DNA from: Rhodothermales bacterium
Lineage (GTDB): Bacteria; Bacteroidota; Rhodothermia; Rhodothermales; Bin80
Reading direction: 5' to 3'
Length of the DNA: 64,000 nt
Assembly (NCBI GenBank): GCA_958296045.1
Contig: CATQHT010000003.1
Span: 1,251,246-1,315,245 of the forward strand
Below the pieces are notes generated by a model. That model had not been told where the DNA came from. It saw nothing but the letters and a program-made list of their open reading frames with translations, and searched no databases. Of the stretch, positions 9,506 through 18,524 are shown one piece after another (position 1 is the first letter of the stretch; every line of letters starts with the position of its first letter). The translations under genes were made by a program, and so were the position numbers.

Positions 9506-9826
9506 TCACGGTGAATCGCTGTCCAAAAGACGCGCCAGCGCTCGAGCCACCAGCGCCCCCAGACTCACACCGGTATGGCGTGCACGAGCCCGCGCACGCG
9601 CAAGCAGAGCCACGGGAATCCGGACACTCAGGGGCGCGGTAGCCTCCGCCCGAGCCAGCGAAGAATCCGCTTCGCGCGCCGCACGGACGTAACGGGAAGC
9701 CTGCACCCGGGAGAGATCGAACCGTGCGGCAAGCATGCGCGCCGCTTCTGCGGCGCTGTGCTCCCGACACAGCACCTTGGCTGCAGCCACGCGCTCGGCG
9801 CGCTCCGTCAGTGTGGCTCGTTTCAT
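9506..9826 (-). CDS. HTH plus ribbon-helix-helix-like DNA-binding protein
   Basis: A 106-residue protein in two parts. Residues 1-50 resemble a helix-turn-helix (AEAARMLAARFDLSRVQASRYVRAA). Residues 65-104 look like a CopG/Arc ribbon-helix-helix (PLSVRIPVALLARARARA, then a helix). It is first in the three-gene recombinase operon and probably acts as repressor or recombination directionality factor. This role is inferred from position. Codon use is strongly Ala/Arg-rich compared with neighbours. Confidence 0.6.
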   Translation of the reverse strand: MKRATLTERAERVAAAKVLCREHSAAEAARMLAARFDLSRVQASRYVRAAREADSSLARAEATAPLSVRIPVALLARARARARHTGVSLGALVARALARLLDSDSP

Positions 9827-11094
9827 GCATCCTATAATACCAAAACTATATGATCATATGCAAATGATCCATCACTAGGGCCGGGCGAAAACACGATCCA
9901 GCCGCAGCAGTCTTTTTGATTCCATGTTGTCACCAATGTGTTCTACACGGGCCGCAAGAAAGGGGACTTGCTGCGGCATGGTCGCAGCAAGGAAAAACGG
10001 TCTGATTGCCCACTGGTGACGTTGGCCTTGATGATTGATGCATCGGGGTTCCCCCGCACGGCGGAAATCCTCCCGGGCAATGCCAGTGAGCCTGCCACGT
10101 TGCACCAGGCTATTGCACAGCTGAACGGAGCCAAGCCCACGGTGATTATGGACGCTGGCATCGCTACAGAGGCCAATCTGGCGTATTTGAACGAACAGGA
10201 TCTGGACTGGATCTGCGTGCAGCGTACGAAGACCCCGCCGGTACCCAAAGACGCACCGGATCAAGACTTCAAGACCGCCAGCGATGTCGACGTGCGTGCC
10301 TGGGCACTCCCAGACGAAGGAGGAGAACGGCGCGTGTATCTGCACAGTGAAGCCCGACAAGCAGTCAGCGACCAGATTGTTGGAGCAAAGCGTGTGAAAT
10401 TCGAGGAGGCCATCGCGCACCTGAACGCGGGACTGGCGCAGCCCAGACGTCTGAAGAACTTCGATAAGGTGCAGATCCGGGTGGGCCGACTCATAGAAAA
10501 GTACAAGCAGGTGGCCTACCAGTATGATGTTAAAGTGACCAGGAAGGCTGGCAGCACCCACGCCGAAAAGATCTGCCTCACACAGAGGCCTGCCTACGAG
10601 GCATGTACGGAGGCCCTCGGCGGGTATGTACTGCGCACCAGCCACGCGGAATGGTCGGTCAAGACAATCGCACAGACCTATTGGCAGCTAGGAGAGATCG
10701 AACGCACGTTGGGCACCATGAAATCCGATCTTGAATTACGTCCGATCTACCACAGTCGGGACCTTCGCATAGAAGCCCACCTCTTCCTGTCCATTCTCGC
10801 CTTTCACGCAGCGCATCTGATACGCAGCCTATTGAGAACCGTCGACATCCACAGCAGCTGGGGCACACTCAAGGTCAAGCTCAACCAGATGCATCGTGTA
10901 ACAACCGTGCTCCCACAAAACGCAACCCATTGCACCCTGCTCAAGAAAGACCAGGACCTCAAGCCGTTCCACCGTAAAGTCTTCCGCGCGATGGGGCTCA
11001 AAACCGGCACGTACACCCGCAGAATGAAAGCAAGACGCCCCGCTAAAGGGCACGCGAACATGTAACACACACGGGTAAAACCCGCCCTTCTGAC

Positions 11095-11115
11095 CATCCC
11101 TGTATGTCAGGGATG
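11095..11115 (+). terminator. Perfect 8-bp hairpin after the IS1634 transposase
   Basis: CATCCCTG at 11095-11102 pairs exactly with CAGGGATG at 11108-11115 across a 5-base loop. It lies 30 bases after the stop codon and close to the element end. There is no T-run immediately after it, so its action as a terminator is uncertain. Confidence 0.4.
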
Positions 11116-11592
11116 TGTTATCTCACGTAAAAAATCCACTACATTGACAAACTTGGGCGAAGAGGATGGCTGCGTCTACCGGTGCCGCGGCCATGCCGGA
11201 TCGTGGGGATAGTGCCAGACGCGCGTCCGTTGCACCACGATTGGAATGAGGTCACCCAGACCATTATAATTAAGCCTACGGCTGGGCTGGCACTTGTCCT
11301 TGATGATGCAGAGGCTCGCTCATGGGTTGAACGCCTGGCATCAGACAGCGCAGCGAGCGATGCGTGGATCGGGGACAAGCGCAGGGCGCTCACCTGAATA
11401 ATCCGATCCAAGCTGGACGGGTAATCCGAGGTAAGCTGGACACTTGTTGAGGGCTGCTGGCGCCTGTCTCGGGGCTGAGTAGAGGCCTTTACAGGTGTGT
11501 GGTTTTGGCTGGTGGCAGTGGAGCAATGGCGGTATCGGAGGGGATCCGTCAGCCGCTTAATATCAGGGACTCAATCACCAACCGAGTTTCTG

Positions 11593-11873
11593 ATGTTATA
11601 TAAGCGAGTGTCTATGCGGCCGATTAGGGACGTGCTTCGGCTGCATTTCCGGGAGGGGTATCGCAATCGTAAGATTGCGAAGTGTTTGTCCGTTTCAGCC
11701 AGTACGGTGAGCGCGTATTTGGAGCGTACAAAGCATGCGGGTCTGCGTAGGCCTCTGCTGGAGGATTTGGATGATCATGGTTTGGAGTCATGCGTGTATG
11801 CGGAGGCTTCTGTGCGCCACAAGTCTGAGCCGAGCATGGCGCTGAAGTTGGTCTGGCAGTCCTACCGTGCAAC
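11593..11873 (+). pseudogene. istA: istA, N-terminal part
   Basis: This is the start of the IS21 transposase. It has the N-terminal helix-turn-helix (MRPIRDVLRLHFREGY, KIAKCLSVSASTVSAYLERT), then LEDLDDHGLESCVYAEASV and LVWQSYRATYP. The start may be 11593 or 11614. At 11873 the IS66 inverted repeat interrupts the gene. The 8 bases CGTGCAAC before the junction are repeated at 27108-27115, where the same frame continues with PDGYGYSRFCDLYRAW. Confidence 0.9.
11866..11873. repeat. Left 8-bp target duplication of the composite transposon
   Basis: CGTGCAAC directly precedes the outer inverted repeat GTATCCGTCCGAAAG of the left IS66 arm. It is identical and in the same orientation as 27108-27115. 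Eight base pairs is the normal IS66 duplication length. Confidence 0.9.
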
Positions 11874-11907
11874 GTATCCGTCCGAAAGTCTGCATCTTGA
11901 ATAGCTA

Positions 11908-13810
11908 GTGCTTGTCAGAAAATAGGGCATTTTGGGCGTCTGCCTGGCTGGAGCAAGGTCGGGGGCACGCTGGGGGCCCGATAGGGACGCTGGTCTGAGC
12001 GATGGGAAGGGTAACAGAAGCGCTGCACGGCCATTTCTGACCCTCAACCGGGCTTCGTTAGCTCCTGGCGGCGCAGAGTGGATACAGCTTACCCGTCGCG
12101 GGCTTGTCGGAGACAGAAAAAGAAGGGCTCAGTCGAAGCTGGAGCGGGCGAGCCTTAAGTGGCCTTCGCGCGAGCGGCATGCCAGGCTCGTCGTTTCGCT
12201 TCTTTTTTCCTGACCACTTTGCCTAGTCGGTGAATGTTTGCCGACAGCACCGCCAGCCCTACCGACCGATCGAAGCCCTCCTTTCCGTGGGTACGTATGA
12301 GCCCCATCCCCCGCTGTTGCAGGTTGTTGATGGCGGACTCGATCGCAGGATGCTGTTGACGCGCCTTGACAAAATCGGGATGAGACTCCCGCTCGCGTTG
12401 TTTCGCATTGCGGTAACCAGGCTTGGGCATGACGTTCAAGTCCAGCAGCTCATCCAAGGCGTCGCGATTCTTCGCAGAGTAGAAGCCCTTATCCATGCTG
12501 CAGGACGTAAGCGACGGATAGCGCTTCTTTGCTTCGTCTATGAAACCCATGATCATGGCCTTATCGCCCCCGTCGTGCTGCACGTGGTGCATCAAGATGA
12601 ATTGATGCTGATCCTCCAGCACGCAGACCGGAATGCCGAGCTCAGCTAACACACCGGCCTTTCCTTTCCTGACCCACTGCGTATGCGGCTCGAAAACAGA
12701 AAATATCTTCTCTTTGTGGTCAATCTCTTCCTTTTTCAGCAAGCGACGGTCCACTTGGTCTACCAGTTTTTCGCTGGCTTCCAGGTACCACGCCATCTTG
12801 TCGGTCACTTCCTTCAGCGTCTTCACCGTCCCTAACGCCTTTGTGATGATCTGGCGCGCAACCGCAAGGAACTGACGTACGCGGTCGAGGAAGCCATTCT
12901 TACGGGCCTTACGGCAACGGCGATACGCTTTCGTTAATCTCTTCACCCACCAGCGGGCCTTGCGCCAGCCCTTCATTTCTAGCGACTTGCAGTGTCCGTA
13001 CAACCCGTTAACCAGACTGCGCAATGCATCACAGAGAAGTCGTACGTCCGTGGGCCACTCCACGTTGGTACGCGCCACAGCCGAATCCGCGCGGCAGCGC
13101 AAGGCATCGTTGGCGCCATGCTTACGCTCCTTATGACCCTTTGCTACCACCACTTGGTTGATCTCGTCGAGCGCCTCCTTCGTCAGCAGGGACACATTGT
13201 CGACCAGTGTTTGCACAGAAAACCGCTTCTTACTGACGTCGCTAATCATGAGCATCTGACGCAGCGCCCTATGGTGGTTGGCCAGATCCTCCAGACGATC
13301 ATAGTCACAGTTGAGTGCGTACTTCACTACACCTAACACAAAGATCTGCCAGAAATCCATGCCAGGGCGACCCTTCGTCCGATCTACGTCGGGAAGAATC
13401 CTGCGCGAAAGGACCTCCAGCACCTGTTCGCGCACATCCTTATCCATATACAGGGACTGCAGGCCGCGCAACACCGCGGGGGTATCGTCCCTTGACTTGG
13501 GGTTCAGCTCAATCTGCTCAATCGGCGTGACCCCCAGATCCGACTGGGACTTAATGACCGCTCTCATGTGTATGACTCGGGCGAATGTAGGCGGGTTCAG
13601 AGCTCAATATCGTGCTTTACGCTGAGAAAAGCTAAATCTGAGCCAACATTCGCGGATTCAAGCTCTTGGCAGGAATGGGTCCACAATGGGTCCAGAGTGA
13701 GTTAGACCGACCATTAGCCCGCAAAAACGCCTATTTCTGGCGTACCTCTCCCCCTGCTGACCCCCATGTAGCCATCTACGCAAGGCAGGCCCTGTTTTTC
13801 GGACAAGCAC
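11908..13810 (-). mobile_element. ISNCY-like insertion sequence
   Basis: A 1903-bp element with imperfect inverted repeats GTGCTTGTCAGAAAATAGGG (left) and GTGCTTGTCCGAAAAACAGG (complement of the right end). The 6-bp duplication TAGCTA occurs at 11902-11907 and 13811-13816. The right IS66 arm has the uninterrupted site GAATAGCTAGAATT at 27071-27084 on the opposite strand, which proves the insertion point. Its absence there shows that it arrived after the two arms became identical. Confidence 0.85.
12155..13567 (-). CDS. ISNCY-like transposase, apparently intact
   Basis: A 470-residue protein (MRAVIKSQSDLGVTPIEQIE at the start). Recognisable segments are GRPGMDFWQIFVLGVVKYAL, VQTLVDNVSLLTKEALDEIN, LRCRADSAVARTNVEWPTDVRLL, CSMDKGFYSAKNRD and the late IESAINNLQQRGMGLIRTHG. 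These correspond to the D, D and E regions of this transposase group. It would cut and join the ends of its own element. I see no stop or frameshift, so the element could be active. A deleted copy lies at 40.9-41.5 kb. The family name is from memory of similar proteins, not a search. Confidence 0.75.
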   Translation of the reverse strand: MRAVIKSQSDLGVTPIEQIELNPKSRDDTPAVLRGLQSLYMDKDVREQVLEVLSRRILPDVDRTKGRPGMDFWQIFVLGVVKYALNCDYDRLEDLANHHRALRQMLMISDVSKKRFSVQTLVDNVSLLTKEALDEINQVVVAKGHKERKHGANDALRCRADSAVARTNVEWPTDVRLLCDALRSLVNGLYGHCKSLEMKGWRKARWWVKRLTKAYRRCRKARKNGFLDRVRQFLAVARQIITKALGTVKTLKEVTDKMAWYLEASEKLVDQVDRRLLKKEEIDHKEKIFSVFEPHTQWVRKGKAGVLAELGIPVCVLEDQHQFILMHHVQHDGGDKAMIMGFIDEAKKRYPSLTSCSMDKGFYSAKNRDALDELLDLNVMPKPGYRNAKQRERESHPDFVKARQQHPAIESAINNLQQRGMGLIRTHGKEGFDRSVGLAVLSANIHRLGKVVRKKEAKRRAWHAARAKAT

Positions 13811-13871
13811 TAGCTAGAATTATTGCCCGACCTTGTAGGAGGTTCTATTGACCAATCCATGAGGTCTTAGC

Positions 13872-14195
13872 ATGGCAACGAGAATTAGGGGCACATCGGC
13901 GGTGATGTTTCCGTTGATCGCGCGTTATTTGCGTGGAACGCAGCATGCGGAGGTATTTTGCCAGGAGCATGGCATAACGCGTAGTCAGCTGACGTACTGG
14001 CGCCGAAAGTACGCGGCATCTTCGTCTGAGGTGGTGGGCGACACGTTTGTGGAGGTTTCTTCGCCTGTTCGGCATGACGGGGGCGCGTTGATGGAGTTGC
14101 AGTTTCCGGGCGGTGCCTGTTTGCGTGTATTTTCGGCGGTGCCGTCGGTGTTTCTATCGGCGTTGATTCATGGTGAGGGTGGCTGCTCATGTTAG
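13872..14195 (+). CDS. tnpA: IS66 TnpA (accessory DNA-binding protein), left arm
   Basis: A 107-residue protein with a helix-turn-helix of the IS66 OrfA type (YLRGTQHAEVFCQEHG, SQLTYWRRKYA). It is needed with TnpB for IS66 transposition, though its biochemical role is unclear in the family. It overlaps tnpB by 7 bases. It is identical to the right-arm copy at 26695-27018 and intact. Confidence 0.8.
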   Translation: MATRIRGTSAVMFPLIARYLRGTQHAEVFCQEHGITRSQLTYWRRKYAASSSEVVGDTFVEVSSPVRHDGGALMELQFPGGACLRVFSAVPSVFLSALIHGEGGCSC

Positions 14196-14526
14196 CGCTG
14201 GGTTCTTCTCACCGCTTTTATCTGCACCGCGGGCCGACGGACATGCGGAAGGGTTTTGACGGGTTATGCGGTCTGGTTCGTTCCGGTATGAAGCGGGATC
14301 CGTTATCGGGAGACGTCTACGTTTTCATCAACCGCCGTCGGACACATATCAAGCTTCTGGTGTGGGATCGCAGCGGGTTTGTGCTCTACTACAAGCGATT
14401 GGAGGAGGGCACGTTTGAGCTTCCTGTGACGGGCACGCCGGATTGGACGCAGGTTGTTTGTCTTCTAGAGGGGGTGTCACTGAGGTCTGTTCGTTATCGT
14501 CGGCGTTACTCGCGCCCGGTGGCTGC

Positions 14527-16240
14527 CAGCGATTCTAAATTTGGGTGCATGAGGGGTTTACGGGAATGCCTGTTCAGCAGACGTTATGTGTATGATGGGT
14601 GTGTGGACTGGCAATACCGGTCCTGCGATGCCCTGCTATAGCGTGCTTTTGTCTTTCACTGAGGTATACCCATGAAACCAAGCAAGCTGCTGCGCGATGC
14701 GCTGAAACGCATCCGATCGGCCGCCGGTACATTTGAAGATAACCGTCAGGGGCCCAATCTGCGCTACACGCTGGCCGATGCCGTGTTGAGCGCATTTGCC
14801 TGCTTCTTTCTGCAATCGCCCTCCTTTCTTGCTTTTCAGCGGAGGATGGAGGACGACGTGGGCCGTTCCACCTGCCAGACGCTGTTTGGTATGCAAGCCA
14901 TTCCTTCTGACGGGCAGATCCGCAACCTGCTGGACCGCCTGGTGCCAGATTCATTTCAGCGCCTGTTTCTGCACCTGCTGGATACGCTTCGTTCCAAGGG
15001 AGACTTTTCGCCGTTTGTGCGTCTGAGGGATCGCATCCTTGTGGCGCTTGATGGCATCGAGTTTCATTCCTCTCGGACAATCCATTGTAAGCAATGCTCC
15101 TCTCGTCGCACGGGGAAAGACAAGCGTCCTTCGTTCTTCCATACCATGGTGGCGGCGGTTGTGGTGGCTCCAGGGCACAACCGGGTGGTACCGTTGATGC
15201 CAGAGTGTGTCCGCACACAGGATGATCCTGGCGACCAGCACTCGGTGCGGCGTCGCAAGCAGGATTGCGAGATCAATGCCGCTAAGCGGTGGTTAACGAA
15301 GTGGGGAGCTCGCATGGCTCGCTATCGTCCGGTATATCTGGGAGATGCCCTATATGCTACACACCCCTTCTGCCAACAGGTGCTCCATGCGGGCGCCGAT
15401 TTCCTGTTTGTGGTCAAACCCAAGTCGCATCAAACGCTATTCAAGTTTTTACACGAGCGCTATATCCAGAGCACCGGTTGGATTCGGGTGCAGAACAAGA
15501 AGACACATCGCTACGAAGAGCACTGCTATCGCTGGATGACCGATCTGCCGATTCGGAACACGGACGATGCCGTACACGGCACATGGGTGGAAAAGACCGT
15601 GCGGGTACGCCAAAAGCAGGGCACCTACAAGCAGACCTTCTACACGACGCTTTTCACCAGCCTGACGGTAACGAAGCACAATGTACAGGAGGTTGCTCTT
15701 TGTGGGCGGGCGCGCTGGAAAATCGAGAACGAGTGCTTCAACATCCTCGCACGACACGGACAGAACTTCAAACACAACTTCGGGCATGGCAAAAATGGGC
15801 TGGCAAACCTGTTAGCCACCCTCAACCTGTTGGCATTTGCCCTGCATACGATGCTCGACCAAGTAAAAGGGTTGTGGAGGCAATGCCGAGCATCCTACCA
15901 GGTGCGGCGCGCTTTCTTTCAGGAAGTGCGCGTGCTTACGACGAGATATTGCTTTCCCGACTGGCGAAGTCTCTGGGAAAGCATGTTGTACCGTCGTTCG
16001 CCTCCGCTGGCGCTTTCCGTCGCGAGAGCCTGAAAGATTGTATGTCACAAATAGGGTAAGCGGGAATTCCAGAGACCTGGAAGGCCGTCGTATGCCTCTG
16101 GCGGATTGGTGGCGCCTCAAATGTAGCTTCTTATTGCCTGCTTCCGTCCACCAACCGCCTAACTCACAGCCCGCATGCGCGTAGCCTACCGCAAAACAAG
16201 ATCCGTTCCCCCACCGAACGCCCCAAATTTAGAATCGCTG
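14527..16240 (+). mobile_element. IS4-like insertion sequence, copy B (intact, in left IS66 arm)
   Basis: A 1714-bp element with perfect 19-bp inverted repeats CAGCGATTCTAAATTTGGG and CCCAAATTTAGAATCGCTG. The 9-bp duplication GGTGGCTGC occurs at 14518-14526 and 16241-16249. It is inserted in tnpB of IS66. The right arm has the same element at the same site, so it was present before the arm was duplicated. Confidence 0.95.
14672..16033 (+). CDS. IS4-like transposase, intact (copy B)
   Basis: A 453-residue DDE transposase. The N-terminal part is MKPSKLLRDALKRIRSAAG, and the catalytic region includes RILVALDGIEFHSS (first Asp) and PVYLGDALYATHPFC (second Asp). The RARWKIENECFNILARHGQN block has the Arg-Glu spacing of the IS4 YREK signature, followed by HNFGHGKNGLANLLATLNLL. 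It is identical to the copy at 24857-26218. The 9-bp target duplication fits IS4-type elements. A long antisense frame inside it (15812-16120 and others) is a shadow. Confidence 0.9.
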   Translation: MKPSKLLRDALKRIRSAAGTFEDNRQGPNLRYTLADAVLSAFACFFLQSPSFLAFQRRMEDDVGRSTCQTLFGMQAIPSDGQIRNLLDRLVPDSFQRLFLHLLDTLRSKGDFSPFVRLRDRILVALDGIEFHSSRTIHCKQCSSRRTGKDKRPSFFHTMVAAVVVAPGHNRVVPLMPECVRTQDDPGDQHSVRRRKQDCEINAAKRWLTKWGARMARYRPVYLGDALYATHPFCQQVLHAGADFLFVVKPKSHQTLFKFLHERYIQSTGWIRVQNKKTHRYEEHCYRWMTDLPIRNTDDAVHGTWVEKTVRVRQKQGTYKQTFYTTLFTSLTVTKHNVQEVALCGRARWKIENECFNILARHGQNFKHNFGHGKNGLANLLATLNLLAFALHTMLDQVKGLWRQCRASYQVRRAFFQEVRVLTTRYCFPDWRSLWESMLYRRSPPLALSVARA

Positions 16241-16380
16241 GGTGGCTGCGGAGGGCTGAATTTTTTTTCGTGTAGTATCTTAAACTGGGGGATTGTATGC
16301 CTATAGTATAGTCAAAGCTTCATGCTCGCACAGACCGCTCTTCGGCTCCGGCTGGGGACTCGGCATCTATTATCGCTTCG

Positions 16381-17973
16381 TTGCGGGAGCAAATAGTGGC
16401 GCTGAAGGCGGAGAGTGCCTCGTTGCGCGAGAAGTACAGCAGCTTGCATGACCGTCTGGACGCGGTCAAGGCTGAATGCGACGAACTTGTGCGCCTGATA
16501 CACGGAGCGAAGAATGAGCGCTTTGTGCCGCAAGATGGTGCGGATCCCACACAGAAGCCCCTGTTTCCCGAGTCTTCCGACGACGAAGCGCCGTCGTTAA
16601 AGATGGACACGGCGACTCCTGTGCCCCCGAAGCTCAAGAAAGCATCGCGGAAAGCGAGGCGGAAGTTCCGCCGCCTGCAAAAGAATTTCCCGCGCCACCT
16701 GAGGCGCGACGTGACCGTCGTGGAGTCCAAGGAAGATGTCTCGGGCATGCAGCGCATGGGCTACGAAGATAAGGAAACGTTAGAGTACGTGCGCGCGGAG
16801 CTGGTCGTCAAAGTGCTCAGGCGGTACAAGTACGTTCCTCGTAGGAAGAAGAAGGATGCTGACGGCGAGAATTCGGACGAGGAGGACGGTCCCGGCGGCA
16901 TCATCATCGCACCGTTGCCAGAGGTCCTGAACTAAAAGTACATGGCTGAGCCAAGCCTGCTCGCTTACTTAACCATCGCTAAGTACGTATTTCACCTTCC
17001 CCTCTTCCGCCTGCGAAAACAGTTCTCACTCCTCGGAGTTTCGATTTCCACATCGACCCTGAGTGACTGGGTCTCCCAGGTAGCATTCCACTTGATATGC
17101 CTCTATCATGAGCTCATAAAAGAGTCCCTCAAGAGCGGATACCTCTGCGTGGACGAGACGACCATGCCGGTGCAGAATCGCAGCAAGATCGGCAAGCACC
17201 ACCGTGGGTATTACTGGGTGTACCGGTCACCGGAGCGCCGATTCGTGTGGATGGAGTATCGTAAAGGCCGCGACCAGAAAGGGCTGCTCTACACTTTCCG
17301 GGACTTCAAAGGGCATGTTCAGAGCGATGGCTACGCCGCCTACAATGTACTTGGTCACAATCCAGATATCATCTTGCACGGGTGTTGGGCCCATGCCCGA
17401 CGTAAGTTCGTCCAAGCACAACAGAGCGATCTGGAACGGGCCGAGCATGCCCTGACGACGATCCAGCAGCTGTACAAGATAGAGCGCAGGCTGCGCGAGG
17501 CGAACTGCACGCTGACCGAGCGCTACCAAGCGCGTCAAAAAGAGGCGGTCCCCATCCTGGAAGGACTCAAGGCATGGCTTCAACAGCACCCTGGCACGCC
17601 AGCCAGCGCTTGGGGCAAAGCCGTCAACTATACCCTGAACCGGTGGGACAAGCTGTTCCGGTACGTAAGCTTCGGCCGGATCGAAATTGATAACAATCTC
17701 GTCGAGAACAGCATCCGACCCTTAGCGCTGGGGCGCAAGAACTACCTGCATGCCGGGTCACACAAAGCAGCCCAACGCGCTGCTATCATCTACTCGCTGC
17801 TGGGCACCTGCGAACTGCATGGCATTGATCCACAAGCCTGGCTAGAAGATGTGCTAAAGCGCATGCCGACGCACACCACCGCCATCGGCGAATTGCTGCC
17901 ACATCGGTGGACCAAGCGTGAAAGCGCCCCCACCTCACAGATGCCGCTCCCACCCGTGCGCGCCAGCGCATAA
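16381..17973 (+). pseudogene. tnpC: IS66 TnpC transposase, left arm, with in-frame TAA
   Basis: The frame starts by about 16381 with a long coiled coil (LREQIVALKAESASLREKYS), a linker and the RRDVTVVESKED zinc-finger-like region. It then reads APLPEVLN, TAA at 16933-16935, and resumes in the same frame KYMAEPSLLAYLTIAKYVFHLPL. The catalytic part has SGYLCVDETTMPV, VQSDGYAAYN, HGCWAHARRKF and IEIDNNLVENSIRPLALGRKN, the standard IS66 DDE core. The internal ATG at 16942 could give a separate catalytic protein. The same stop occurs in the right arm, so it predates the duplication. Confidence 0.85.
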
Positions 17974-18245
17974 GCCCCTCTGTGCCACTTTTGAGCGCAC
18001 GACCTGCACAGCAGTGCACCGTCACGCGAGCGCCCTGCGTGCACCCACCACTAGCTCCCCTGGAGCACCCATCAGGTCGCTTGGGCAGCTGCCGTAACAC
18101 AGTCACGCCAGCAAGGTAAGCTGCCAACCGGCTGCGCCCAGCGTCCCTACGACCCTGCAGCGCTCAGCCTGGCGACAAAAATCGACACAAAATCGCCTCC
18201 GCGCGGCACTAATCAGCTGAAATAAACGGATTTTCGGACGGATAC

Positions 18246-18524
18246 GGCACAGCTCCGCTTGGCCTCCAGCGGCACCCGCCACCCATTGTAGCAGACTAGG
18301 ATGTCCGAGCGATTGTCATCGGCGTGTCTGGATTCGGTGTGAACAGAGACACCCCACGCCCGCATTCGAGCTTCCAGATCGCTGGATAATGCATCGCGAC
18401 AGCTCCCTTCCGGCTTGGGGGATTGCACCCGGCCGTATGAGTCTACGTTCCAGTACTGGCGCCAGTCGGATGTGCTGCCGGCTCGGATGCTATTGGCCAG
18501 ATTTCTTAACACATCCACCGTCAA
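18246..18524 (-). pseudogene. PD-(D/E)XK nuclease-like C-terminal segment, truncated by IS66
   Basis: A TTG-started frame of 103 codons whose last 10 residues (VSVRKSVYFS) and stop come from the IS66 end; the native part is about 93 residues. It contains YWNVDSYGRVQSPKPEGSCRD, then RSDILVCYNGWRVPLEAKR. The latter fits the PD-(D/E)XK nuclease core with Asp 74, Glu 87 and Lys 89. The region after the catalytic Lys is lost. In homologues as I recall them this segment is the C-terminus of the long protein encoded upstream. Here a one-base frame difference and an overlapping stop/start separate them. Confidence 0.65.

Larger units (their letters stand above)
7741..9934 (-). mobile_element. Large-serine-recombinase mobile element inserted in IS1634
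   Basis: A 2194-bp insertion carries only three minus-strand genes: an HTH/RHH protein, a small frame and a large serine recombinase. Its ends form inverted repeats around GGAATCAAAAAG (7748-7759) and CTTTTTGATTCC (9912-9923), as expected for recombinase sites. The trinucleotide ACC occurs at both junctions (7738-7740 and 9932-9934), consistent with a short crossover core. Excision restores the transposase frame. Confidence 0.8.
7063..11065 (+). pseudogene. IS1634-family transposase, disrupted
   Basis: The N-terminal half (7063-7740) begins MYIRAKTRILKSGAK and contains RTVLNLGQSFAIPKEQW, typical of IS1634 transposases, ending FFDLT. The C-terminal half (9935-11065) resumes NVFYTGRKKGDLLRHGRSKEKRSD and includes the catalytic region VIMDAGIATEANL and GEIERTLGTMKSDLELRPIYH. 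Deleting 7741-9934 joins ACC to AATGTG in frame, giving a protein of about 603 residues. It was therefore intact before the insertion. Confidence 0.85.
6982..11153 (+). mobile_element. IS1634-family element, split by a serine-recombinase element
   Basis: The ends share TGTAGTGGA at 6982-6990 and its complement TCCACTACA at 11145-11153. Removing the inserted 2194 bp (7741-9934) leaves about 1.98 kb, a normal length for the family, with a single in-frame transposase gene. I could not identify a target-site duplication. Confidence 0.75.
14189..16259 (+). pseudogene. tnpB: IS66 TnpB, left arm, split by an IS4-like element
   Basis: The gene starts at 14189 (MLALGSSHRFYLHRGPTDMRKGFDGL...), the standard TnpB sequence with DPLSGDVYVFINRRRTHIKLLVWDRSGFVLYYKRLE. 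At 14527 the IS4-like element enters, giving a chimeric frame that ends at 14641. Removing the insert and one GGTGGCTGC copy gives a natural end RPVAAEG and TGA at 16257-16259, about 115 residues. Only the last two or three residues are altered, so a partly functional chimeric TnpB cannot be excluded. Confidence 0.85.
11874..18245 (+). mobile_element. IS66-family element, left arm (carries two nested insertions)
   Basis: The terminal repeats are GTATCCGTCCGAAAG at 11874 and the complement of GTATCCGTCCGAAAATCC at 18245. The genes run tnpA, tnpB, tnpC on the plus strand. It is interrupted by an ISNCY-like element (11908-13810, duplication TAGCTA) and by an IS4-like element (14527-16240, duplication GGTGGCTGC). 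The native length is 2740 bp, equal to the right arm. Confidence 0.9.

Noticed and set aside
15289-16059. A 256-codon frame overlapping the IS4-like transposase
   Set aside because: It is an alternate-frame shadow of a clearly real DDE transposase. The mirrored copy at 24831-25601 is the same artefact.
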